6,461 nt of DNA from Verrucomicrobiia bacterium (GTDB lineage Bacteria > Verrucomicrobiota > Verrucomicrobiae > Limisphaerales > UBA11358), in contig JASHZU010000417.1 in assembly GCA_030042375.1 (NCBI GenBank), positions 1 through 6,461 of the forward strand, read 5' to 3'. Position numbers and translations under genes: made by a program. Below are positions 1-6,204 of this stretch, in pieces (position 1 is the first letter of the stretch; each line of letters begins with the position of its first letter). The notes under the pieces are model-generated. The model was not told where the DNA came from and did no database searches. It saw only the letters and a program-made list of their open reading frames with translations.

Positions 1-22
1 ACGCGGTCAGTTTTAATTTCAT
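1..22 (-). CDS. Start of an unidentified gene, cut by the left edge
   Basis: An ATG at 22-20 on the minus strand opens a reading frame that leaves the window after seven codons (Met-Lys-Leu-Lys-Leu-Thr-Ala). It is preceded by AGGAA at 32-28 with a 5-nt spacer, the clearest ribosome binding site in the window, which is the main reason to believe the start. The two early lysines followed by non-polar residues would fit the beginning of a signal peptide, but seven residues cannot establish this and the product is unknown. The start lies 216 nt beyond the stop of the upstream TPR-sulfotransferase gene, so it probably has its own promoter in that gap, which also carries a palindrome shared with the chitinase upstream region. 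Confidence 0.55.
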
Positions 23-27
23 ATTAG

Positions 28-32
28 TTCCT
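28..32 (-). promoter_or_regulatory. Ribosome binding site of the left-edge gene
   Basis: AGGAA on the minus strand sits 5 nt before the ATG at 22-20. It decides the start call for the truncated gene. It stands out because none of the other visible starts in this window has a comparable purine-rich site at proper spacing. Confidence 0.5.
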
Positions 33-123
33 GTTTCGGGGTGTTCTTGTCAGACGTGTAAGTTGCCCGCCTCTTTTGTTGCGGAAAAATAGAAGAATGC
101 CGTGGCAATCCATGTTACGTTTG

Positions 124-137
124 GGTGACGGCTACAA
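124..137 (-). promoter_or_regulatory. TTG-N3-CCGTCACC element upstream of the left-edge gene
   Basis: Read on the minus strand, TTG (137-135), three bases, then CCGTCACC (131-124), followed by CAAA. A matching TTG-N4-CCGTCACC with CAAA one base further on occurs upstream of the chitinase gene at 3313-3299. In both places it lies on the gene side of a similar ACCCCT-N6-GGGGT palindrome: TTG begins 25 nt after the palindrome here and 27 nt after it at the chitinase. It may be part of the core promoter (TTG as a -35-like box), but no well-spaced -10 box is evident. A candidate TAACAT at 117-112 lies too close for a standard 17-nt spacer. The functional reading is inferred from only two copies. 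Confidence 0.3.
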
Positions 138-162
138 TTTCTCATCCTATCCTAATTCTTCT

Positions 163-180
163 ACCCCTATTTAGGGGGGT
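163..180. promoter_or_regulatory. Palindromic operator-like element, copy 1
   Basis: On the plus strand this reads ACCCCT-ATTTAG-GGGGGT, an imperfect dyad. It is identical at 15 of 18 positions to the element at 3341-3358, and the match continues for two more bases (AA) on the right. It lies in the 216-nt gap between the TPR-sulfotransferase stop and the ATG at 22, about 140 nt upstream of that ATG. Neither side has a T-run, so it is a poor intrinsic terminator for the upstream gene. A binding site for a dimeric regulator is the better reading. The half-site resembles NarL/LuxR-type response-regulator sites in style only, and the regulator is not identified. Confidence 0.4.
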
Positions 181-238
181 AAGTTATATCTCTCCGATGG
201 ATGCGAAAGTGGTGAATAACATTTGCCGGCGGGCGCGG

Positions 239-1744
239 TTAATATCCCAGGGCGCGGCAGTAAGGCTCCAGTATTGGAAGAATGGGGCCGAGGTACTTTT
301 CATAAGCATGCCAGCGAGCAACGGATCGGGAATAGACCGGCTGGCTGGCGTCACGATAGGTGGGCGAATACATTTGTTTCGCGCTGCTTTTCTCATGAAA
401 TCGTCCCTGGGAGTGGTCCCATGCCAAACCCAGAAACTCATTGGCCCGACGGCCCTCTTTTTCGAGGCCGGCCACGGTGTCTTCATAGCGTGTCTCCATC
501 CAGGCCAAACCTTCCCATTGGCGGACAGCCAGCCAGACGTCCATTAAATTGGCGTAATGCCGGGCGGTCCGCTCCAGCGTGAGAAAATTCGCGCTGAAGG
601 CATTCAGCGGCAGGTTCTGAAAATAGCAACTAATCACGACATCGCGCGGATCACGCAAGGCAATGAGGACGCGCAGTTCGGGGAAAACCCGCAACCAAAT
701 GTGAAGTTTCGCCGTGGGCGACGGGTTCTTGTCCAAAAGTAATTTCCCTTTTAGATCGCCGCCCCACTCTCCCTGGATGGCTTCCAGATAGCGACGGCGA
801 ATGACATTGAGACGGGCGGGGGAAATTTGCTGCGACTCGTTGAATAATTTGGCGACAATCCTGTTAAAGGACGGCGACTCATCCAATGCCGCCACATCCG
901 GATGAGTGCCAAGAACCTGTTCTAAAAGTGTCGTGCCACTGCGCGGATGCCCTCCCAGGAACGCCAGCTTCGGCAAAGTATAACGCGCACGTTCAGGCAA
1001 TTCCCTGGCCCAGGTGCGAAGAATATTCTTGGGCAATCCCCGGCTCAATTGGACGTATTGACCTGCCTCCCGGTCATATTCTTTTAACATCACATCAATG
1101 TTTGCCAGGCGCCGGACAAGGTCCTTGGCCTCAAGCAACATTTGCATGGCTTCATCAAAGCGGCCAGTCCGATCGAGCACCCCGGCCAATTCATAGCGGC
1201 TGGCGTACTGGACATATTGGTGCCGGGGACCGGAGGCAATCAAATCACGCAACCGGCGTTCGGCATCTTCCAGCTTGCCTTCGCGACGGTCGAGGAAGGC
1301 GGCATAGTAGCGGGCCTGGTCATCCTGCGAATCTATCGCCAGGCACGAGGCAATCACCTCACGGGCCTCAGCCAGGCAATGATTTTGTTCGGCCAAAATT
1401 GCCAAAGCCATGCGCGGGTTGATGCTCCGGGGATCGGCCGCCGAGGCCTTCTCATACCACGCCCGGGCTTTTTCCGGCTGGCGCAGGCCTTTGTATTGAT
1501 GGCCGATTTGCAGCAGGTTCTCGCTACTGCCCGGTTCCAATTCCAGCGCCTTGCCCCAGGCCCAATCCGCCAAACCCAATTTGCCCGTGCCGGCGGCAGC
1601 GGCCCCGTACTCTACCCAAATCCGGGCCTTGCGCGGGAATTGCCGGACGAGCTTTTCATAAGCCGGCAACGCCTGGGAAAAGTCGTAACTCTCCAAAAGC
1701 CGGCGGCCCTGGTTGAGACTTTCATCGAATGAAGTTGCATTCAT
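239..1744 (-). CDS. TPR-repeat sulfotransferase fusion protein
   Basis: Predicted PAPS-dependent sulfotransferase with an N-terminal tetratricopeptide region, 501 residues from the ATG at 1744. Residues about 5-209 form roughly six TPR-like helical pairs with AYEKL/ARAWYEKA/DEAMQML-type signatures, typical of protein-protein binding. Residues about 258-495 form the Sulfotransfer_3-type domain. The 5'-phosphosulfate loop is GGHPRSGTT (264-272), and the 3'-phosphate motif is RDPRDVVIS (364-372). The tail has the common RW-x-x-YE sequence. No signal peptide or membrane span is seen, so it is probably cytoplasmic. The sulfate acceptor cannot be told; bacterial relatives are usually annotated only by domain. 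An in-frame TTG at 1759 would add five residues, but neither start has a clear ribosome binding site, so I prefer ATG. It follows the chitinase gene by about 106 nt, with an inverted repeat between them. Confidence 0.88.
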   Translation of the reverse strand: MNATSFDESLNQGRRLLESYDFSQALPAYEKLVRQFPRKARIWVEYGAAAAGTGKLGLADWAWGKALELEPGSSENLLQIGHQYKGLRQPEKARAWYEKASAADPRSINPRMALAILAEQNHCLAEAREVIASCLAIDSQDDQARYYAAFLDRREGKLEDAERRLRDLIASGPRHQYVQYASRYELAGVLDRTGRFDEAMQMLLEAKDLVRRLANIDVMLKEYDREAGQYVQLSRGLPKNILRTWARELPERARYTLPKLAFLGGHPRSGTTLLEQVLGTHPDVAALDESPSFNRIVAKLFNESQQISPARLNVIRRRYLEAIQGEWGGDLKGKLLLDKNPSPTAKLHIWLRVFPELRVLIALRDPRDVVISCYFQNLPLNAFSANFLTLERTARHYANLMDVWLAVRQWEGLAWMETRYEDTVAGLEKEGRRANEFLGLAWDHSQGRFHEKSSAKQMYSPTYRDASQPVYSRSVARWHAYEKYLGPILPILEPYCRALGY

Positions 1745-1759
1745 CTGCGAGAATAGCAA

Positions 1760-1790
1760 CGGCCTGGAAGGAAAATTTCCTTCCAGGCCG
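1760..1790. terminator. Perfect 31-nt inverted repeat, possible terminator or leader hairpin
   Basis: CGGCCTGGAAGGAAA is followed by one base and then by its exact reverse complement, giving a 15-bp dyad that would fold into a strong hairpin with a short A/T loop. It lies 60 nt after the chitinase stop and 15 nt before the ATG of the TPR-sulfotransferase gene. Transcription termination of the chitinase mRNA is the simplest role. However, the minus strand after the stem reads TTGCTATTCTCG rather than a clean T-run. It could instead protect the mRNA 3' end or sit in the 5' leader of the next gene. The in-frame TTG start of that gene would abut the stem directly. Confidence 0.5.
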
Positions 1791-1850
1791 CCTGAGGTTT
1801 ATCGAAGCAATAAATGTCGAATTTGTTTCATTGACCCGATGGCCACTGGT

Positions 1851-3242
1851 TTATTGGTCTTGCCCGTTCAGGAAAACCCACCATTCCTGGCTGGTGTTGT
1901 TGCCCCAGGTCCATTGGGTGGCCTGGTCGCCGTTTTGGGTGCCGTAATTGGCGATTTGTAAATCCATCATGCTATAGAGATTCACAATCTGGAAGGTGCC
2001 GTCCGGATCTGCAATAAACGCCCATTCCTGGTTGGCCTGGGCATTGCCCTGCGCCCATTGCTGGATGAACGTGCCGTCGGTAGTAGACCAGCCGGTATCG
2101 TCCAGGGTCAGGCCCGATTTCATACTTTCGATGCCATAGTAGCCATTGCCCCAACTATTGATCTGCCATTGTTGGTTCACGTCTGAGTTGGAAGCGGTCC
2201 ACTGTTGCATGATGGTGCCATTGGTCATGGATCCTCCGGTGTCATCCAACGCCATGCCGCTATTGGCATTGTAGAGCCGATAAGTGCCTCCGTTGGCCAG
2301 TGCGACCGGGTGGCTGGCTGAATAGATGAAATATAACAATGAGTCAGCGCCGGTGGCGTCGCCGCCGAGCGTCCAGATCATCATACCGCCGAGACCTTGT
2401 TGTTGGCAAAGGAGGGTCTTGGCTTCGATGGTGGGGATGCCGTTATAGCCTTGTTCCGTGCCATTGAGGTCGAATGTGTCGGAATTGGCACTCGCTCCAT
2501 CAGAAAGCAATGTATTATAATCGTCCTCTGAAGGATCGGCATAGAATGGCACGCCCATGACGATTTTCGATGCGGGGCATCCTTGTCCTTCCCAATATTG
2601 ATAAGCCTCTGTTACCGAGGCCAGGGTGGACATCCCGCTTCCATCCGTGTTGTCATAGTCCATGACGTTCAGCCAATCCACCGAGCTAAAGACACTGCTG
2701 GTCACGCCATTGCCTTCGCTTCCATATGAAGCGACGGCGCAGGTGCACAATTTCCCATCGTTATGCAAGGCAGTGCTCAACTGGGACATCAGGTTGGCAT
2801 AATCGGTGGCGGACGTGCTGGGAGCGGCGTTTGGGAACTCCCAATCAATGTCAACTCCATCCAAACCGTATTGATTGCAGAAGTTCACCATATTATTGAC
2901 GAATGTGCTGACGTAACCCGAATTATACGCCAAAGCTCCCCAGGTGGAGGCGGCGGTTTGGCACGAAATCAGCACTTTATCGCCCGCTGCGTGGCCGGCC
3001 GAAATAATGCTTTCCATTTGGGAAAGGTTAGGAACGGATTGCAGGCTTCCATTCTCATTGGGAGTCAGGAAGGCATAAATGACATGGGTGACCTCGCCAT
3101 ATTGCGTGGAGCTGGGGGCAGATTCCCAATAAGCCGAATAACCAACTATCTTGAACTGGGCTTCCGCACTTTGAACGCTCACCATCCCGGCCAAACCGAG
3201 GATGCAAGCTATCGTTTTGGTTTTTAAACAATTTGATTTCAT
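1851..3242 (-). CDS. Secreted GH18 chitinase-like enzyme with ricin-B lectin domain
   Basis: Predicted exported glycoside hydrolase family 18 enzyme, 463 residues, likely cleaving beta-1,4-GlcNAc polymers such as chitin. Residues 1-28 form a signal peptide (basic start, hydrophobic core, Ala-Glu-Ala before the cut). Residues about 31-310 are the GH18 barrel. The catalytic DxxDxDxE motif is DGVDIDWE, with the proton donor at Glu135. The MDYD motif is at 194-197, and the end-of-barrel Trp is W290 in MMIWTL. The usual SxGG motif is replaced by SCQTAAS (93-99), and the large insertion domain of ChiA-type enzymes appears absent. Residues about 315-460 form a ricin-B/CBM13 beta-trefoil with three QQW/TQW repeats, presumably binding carbohydrate. 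There is no obvious anchor or sorting tail. The ATG at 3242 has an A-rich leader but no Shine-Dalgarno site. An endo-beta-N-acetylglucosaminidase activity remains possible. Confidence 0.92.
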   Translation of the reverse strand: MKSNCLKTKTIACILGLAGMVSVQSAEAQFKIVGYSAYWESAPSSTQYGEVTHVIYAFLTPNENGSLQSVPNLSQMESIISAGHAAGDKVLISCQTAASTWGALAYNSGYVSTFVNNMVNFCNQYGLDGVDIDWEFPNAAPSTSATDYANLMSQLSTALHNDGKLCTCAVASYGSEGNGVTSSVFSSVDWLNVMDYDNTDGSGMSTLASVTEAYQYWEGQGCPASKIVMGVPFYADPSEDDYNTLLSDGASANSDTFDLNGTEQGYNGIPTIEAKTLLCQQQGLGGMMIWTLGGDATGADSLLYFIYSASHPVALANGGTYRLYNANSGMALDDTGGSMTNGTIMQQWTASNSDVNQQWQINSWGNGYYGIESMKSGLTLDDTGWSTTDGTFIQQWAQGNAQANQEWAFIADPDGTFQIVNLYSMMDLQIANYGTQNGDQATQWTWGNNTSQEWWVFLNGQDQ

Positions 3243-3298
3243 AGTTTTTTAATAGAATGACTCTACGTTCCTTTTTTGCCGTTGTAGCGGCGATTTGT

Positions 3299-3313
3299 GG
3301 TGACGGTGGCCAA
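3299..3313 (-). promoter_or_regulatory. TTG-N4-CCGTCACC element upstream of the chitinase gene
   Basis: On the minus strand TTG (3313-3311), four bases, then CCGTCACC (3306-3299), followed by ACAAA. It is the counterpart of the element at 137-124 and begins 27 nt after the palindrome at 3358-3341. It lies about 57-71 nt before the chitinase ATG, in the 77-nt gap after the DUF167 gene, so it is well placed to be in or next to the chitinase promoter. The role is inferred from position and from the second copy only. Confidence 0.3.
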
Positions 3314-3319
3314 CCTAGA

Positions 3320-3649
3320 CTAACTACTTATAGAAACGGAACCCCTCTTTGGAGGGGTAAATAACTTCAGCTTAGCTTCTTCCGGAATAAATCCGTGAAG
3401 CTTTAAAACTTTGTGGCGGGACTTATGGCCGCGAATAATTTCGATGCGATTTTTCCCACAGCCTAATTTTTCGGCCAGCAATTCTATCAACGCTTCATTG
3501 GCTGCGGCATCTACCGGCGGCGCGGTGACGTGAATTTTCAATTCGTTGCCCTGTATGCCGGCAATCTGATTTTTCGCGGCGCGCGGCTGCACTTTTACGG
3601 AGAGCAACACGCCGTCCGGTTGCGCGGAAAGAAAGATGGGAAGCGGCAC
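3320..3649 (-). CDS. DUF167 / YggU-family protein
   Basis: Small protein of 109 residues in the DUF167 (UPF0235, YggU) family, whose biochemical role is not established. The family signature is clear: KVQPRAAKNQI (19-29), the strongly conserved VTAPPVDAAANEAL (41-54), and the SRHKVLKL strand (77-84). The length is typical or slightly long, with about 15 extra residues at the C-terminus (PPKRGSVSISS). It starts at GTG 3649, 18 nt after the aquaporin-family stop, with no obvious Shine-Dalgarno site and no in-frame ATG nearby. It is therefore probably the last gene of the unit that includes gnd. Its last codons overlap a palindrome (3341-3358) that may serve as an operator for the chitinase gene or as a weak terminator. 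It is probably cytoplasmic, with no signal peptide or membrane segment. Confidence 0.88.
   Translation of the reverse strand: MPLPIFLSAQPDGVLLSVKVQPRAAKNQIAGIQGNELKIHVTAPPVDAAANEALIELLAEKLGCGKNRIEIIRGHKSRHKVLKLHGFIPEEAKLKLFTPPKRGSVSISS
3341..3358. promoter_or_regulatory. Palindromic operator-like element, copy 2 (or weak terminator)
   Basis: On the plus strand this reads ACCCCT-CTTTGG-AGGGGT. The stem is 7 bp (ACCCCTC/GAGGGGT) with a 4-nt loop. It lies inside the last codons of the DUF167 gene and about 100 nt upstream of the chitinase ATG. It matches the element at 163-180 in 15 of 18 positions, with the right flank AA also shared. As a terminator for the upstream operon it would be weak: the minus strand continues TCCGTTTCTATAAG, with only a short T-run. 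The repeat of the same element upstream of another gene favours a regulator binding site, but the two roles could coexist. Confidence 0.42.
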
Positions 3650-3667
3650 GTTGGCAAGCGGACGAAA

Positions 3668-4294
3668 TTATTTGTCTTCCGGATTGATGAAGTTAAAAGT
3701 AAGCGCCGCGAGCGCGCCGCCGGCGAAGTTGCCGATGAAATAGACCCAGAAGCTTGACGCGCTCACGATATGCATGAGGGTGATGCCCGTGGCCACGGCG
3801 GGATTGAAGGCGCCGCCGGAAACGCCTCCCAGCCCGTAGGCCATCGTCATGACGGTGAAACCAATCGCCAGCCCGTAATTGGAATTGCCCGCGGTGTCTT
3901 TGGACGTCGCCGTGTTGAGCACGACGTACGCGAGCGCGAAGGTCCCGATAAATTCCGCCAGCAACGCGTTCAGCGTGCCCATGTCTGAGGGGTTCATGGC
4001 CGGATGATTTTTAAGCTGCAAGACAATGACCGATGCGATGAGGCTCCCGAGAATTTGGGAGCCCATGTACGGTCCCACGTCCGAGGCCGGGCATTTTCCG
4101 CGCAGCCAGACGGCCAGGGTCACCGCCGGGTTGTAATGTCCGCCGGAAATATGCCCGCCTGCATAAACCATAATCATCAGCGCCGACCCGATGGCCAGTG
4201 GCGCCATGACACCGGCGCCCGGGTCAATCACGCACATGCCCACCGTCATGACGAGAAAAAACGTGCCGATAAATTCTGTTAGATATTTTTTCAT
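3668..4294 (-). CDS. Aquaporin-like MIP-family channel
   Basis: Inner-membrane channel of the major intrinsic protein family, 208 residues, near the short end of the usual range. The two-fold internal repeat is plain: EFIGTF occurs at 7-12 and again at 114-119 (with the TM1 and TM4 glutamates E7 and E114), and SGGHYNPAV (50-58) is mirrored by SGGAFNPAV (159-167). Both NPA motifs (55-57 and 164-166) are intact and six membrane segments fit. The residue after the second NPA is Val167, where classical aquaporins and GlpF have the arginine of the aromatic/arginine filter, so selectivity may be altered. Water, glycerol or another small neutral solute cannot be decided. The ATG at 4294 lies 29 nt after the stop of the membrane glycosyltransferase-like gene and lacks a clear Shine-Dalgarno site. 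Confidence 0.92.
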   Translation of the reverse strand: MKKYLTEFIGTFFLVMTVGMCVIDPGAGVMAPLAIGSALMIMVYAGGHISGGHYNPAVTLAVWLRGKCPASDVGPYMGSQILGSLIASVIVLQLKNHPAMNPSDMGTLNALLAEFIGTFALAYVVLNTATSKDTAGNSNYGLAIGFTVMTMAYGLGGVSGGAFNPAVATGITLMHIVSASSFWVYFIGNFAGGALAALTFNFINPEDK

Positions 4295-4323
4295 AGGAAG
4301 ATTCAGGTTCTCACACTAAATAA

Positions 4324-6195
4324 CTACTGCATGTCCGTCTTGCCAGAGAAATCTTGCCTGACAGACGCGGCGCGTTTCAGGATTTTTATGCCGAACCTTC
4401 CGTCTTTGAGCGGTTCATTCCCGATGAGAAACTGCTGCTGATAGTTTGTTCCAATCCATTGCATCAAGCCCTGGCCGTAATCCGCAGTGCTGCCGAAGTA
4501 ACGGACACCAAAGTCCGAAGAATCCCATTCCACGATAAATACGTAGTCCGGCGGATTTTTTTCGAAAGCGTCCGTCATTTTCGCCTGTCCGAACACGGTG
4601 AACATCGTCGGGTTCCAATCCATTCCCGGCATGGAATTCGCGTGCCGTGTGAGATAATTCAGCATGATGCCCTGCGGCAGCACGGCCAGTGTGGCATCGG
4701 GCGGCATATATTTTTCCGTCCACAACAGCGCGGCGTAGATGGCCTGGCTTTTGACGCCCTGGTATTCATCACCAGTGGTATACGTGATGATTTGGTCGCC
4801 ACCCTTGCCCAGCGCGAAGTTTTTTTGATCATAAATGGCTTGTGACATCTCGAACAAATTTCCGATTCCCAGCAGCAACACCAGTCCAACCATAACGCGA
4901 AGCGGGAGCGGGGGAACGCCGAACTTTTTTTCCAATAATTGGGGCAACAGCCAGAAAAGCAAATAGACGGAGCTGGCTAACGCCGGCATGGCCAGCACAA
5001 ATCCGTAATGCCAAATGCGCGGGAACAATCCCAGTTTCGCGAGCAACAGCAGCCCAAACAAACTCCACAACAGGGGGAATGCCGGCTGCTCCAGTTTTTT
5101 ATAATTCCGGGCAATCAGCAGGCACGCCGAGAGGCACAACAGCGGCAACGGCCATCCGCATTGGAACCAAAATTTAAAAGTCGCCGCCCAAATCAGGAGA
5201 GGCGAAATCAAAATGATCAACATGGTGTAACGCAGCTTCAGCCATTTCAATTTTTCCATCCTTTGGAAAACGAAGGCGTAAACAGACAGCACCAAAACCA
5301 CCGCGCCGAAATAGATGAAGATTTCTTTCAAATGGGCAACGGGCTGGTCCAAACCTGTGCACCAAATGTAAAACGGACTTTTGGTAACTGTCCCGTGCAA
5401 TAGCGGCAGCCAGCCGAAAATGACCGAGCGCAAACTTTCGCGTGGGCTTTCCACGCGGAGGAAGTAAAAGAAAAAAAACAGAAGCGGAATAGCGGCGGCC
5501 AAAGCGAACATGGCCAGCGGTTTTAAAAGTTCCTTTTGCCCATGCTTCCGCCAGAAAAGAAAAAACGATGCGGCGACGGTAATTCCCAGCGCGATAAAGA
5601 TGTCCGGCTTCGTCAAAAAAACCAGCCCGGTGCAAAATCCGGCCATCGCCACCGTCCAAAGTTTCCCCTTATTAATCCAATCGCAAAGCAGGGCGATGGC
5701 GAAAATGGATAGAACCAGCCCGTGAAACGCCTCGTGCGAATACGGCGTGATGTAATTGTAATTGCCAATCGGCGTGAATTCCGCAAAAGCAAAAATAAAC
5801 ACAATGCCCACGCCGATGAGCGTTGCCGTCCAGACATCCGCCGCCGCCAAAAAACGGCGGTAGATAATGAGAATCATCGCCGCCGTTAGAACCAGGTTGG
5901 CGGCGATGAGCGTTGAAAAAGAAACGCCGAAGATTTTAAACAGCAGCGCGTTGAAATATTGGGACAGCGGCCCCCCGGCGAAATAGAACAAATCACGGTA
6001 CAGAACCGCGCCGTTCAAAATCCGCCAGGGCATGTAAAGCTGCGTGCCGAAATCAACCAGCATATCCGGCCATTTACGCCAGGTAAGCGACGCGGCCAGG
6101 ACAAACGCAACCGCAACCACTCCCAATCCCAACAGGGAAAACCGCCGCGATAGAATCGTCTCTCCGCGGTCTGCGTTGGGATCAGGATTGGTCAC
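4324..6195 (-). CDS. Polytopic membrane protein, GT-C/PMT-type glycosyltransferase-like
   Basis: Membrane protein of 623 residues with about 11-13 hydrophobic segments between residues 18 and 449 and a soluble C-terminal part (about 455-623). The first external loop, DFGTQLYMPWRILNGAVLYRD (48-68), has the layout of GT-C enzymes of the PMT/ArnT kind: an acidic residue just after TM1 (Asp48), then W-x-x-x-x-G-x-x-x-Y-x-D. Such enzymes move sugars from polyprenyl-phosphate donors to lipids, glycans or proteins on the outer face of the inner membrane. Donor and acceptor here are unknown, and the assignment rests on topology and this loop only. The start is GTG at 6195, 9 nt after the gnd stop (two tandem TGA codons) and without a Shine-Dalgarno site, so translation may be coupled to gnd. 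A non-enzymatic polytopic protein remains possible. Confidence 0.72.
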   Translation of the reverse strand: MTNPDPNADRGETILSRRFSLLGLGVVAVAFVLAASLTWRKWPDMLVDFGTQLYMPWRILNGAVLYRDLFYFAGGPLSQYFNALLFKIFGVSFSTLIAANLVLTAAMILIIYRRFLAAADVWTATLIGVGIVFIFAFAEFTPIGNYNYITPYSHEAFHGLVLSIFAIALLCDWINKGKLWTVAMAGFCTGLVFLTKPDIFIALGITVAASFFLFWRKHGQKELLKPLAMFALAAAIPLLFFFFYFLRVESPRESLRSVIFGWLPLLHGTVTKSPFYIWCTGLDQPVAHLKEIFIYFGAVVLVLSVYAFVFQRMEKLKWLKLRYTMLIILISPLLIWAATFKFWFQCGWPLPLLCLSACLLIARNYKKLEQPAFPLLWSLFGLLLLAKLGLFPRIWHYGFVLAMPALASSVYLLFWLLPQLLEKKFGVPPLPLRVMVGLVLLLGIGNLFEMSQAIYDQKNFALGKGGDQIITYTTGDEYQGVKSQAIYAALLWTEKYMPPDATLAVLPQGIMLNYLTRHANSMPGMDWNPTMFTVFGQAKMTDAFEKNPPDYVFIVEWDSSDFGVRYFGSTADYGQGLMQWIGTNYQQQFLIGNEPLKDGRFGIKILKRAASVRQDFSGKTDMQ

Positions 6196-6204
6196 CGCGG
6201 GTCA

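Noticed and set aside
125..582. Overlapping plus-strand open frames of 140 and 119 codons at the left end
   Set aside because: Most of their length is antisense to the C-terminal sulfotransferase coding region. They have no ribosome binding site and no family resemblance, and the first begins inside the intergenic region with the palindrome.
1142..1732. 196-codon open frame on the plus strand, opposite the TPR-sulfotransferase gene
   Set aside because: It lies wholly antisense to a gene with clear TPR and PAPS motifs, has no recognisable domain, and is low-complexity in the way antisense frames of GC-biased genes usually are.
2763..3227. 154-codon open frame on the plus strand, opposite the GH18 gene
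   Set aside because: It is antisense to the conserved catalytic domain of the chitinase-like gene. The Gly-rich translation mirrors that gene's codon bias and has no domain of its own.
5460..5490. Run of eight A on the plus strand encoding a poly-Phe stretch, considered as a frameshift or slippage site
   Set aside because: The reading frame stays open and hydrophobic on both sides. A Phe-rich membrane segment explains the run, and no alternative frame of interest follows.
5174..5659. 161-codon alternative frame on the minus strand inside the membrane protein gene
   Set aside because: It is a frame-shifted shadow of a continuous 623-residue frame with regular hydrophobic segments. The host frame is clearly the coding one.
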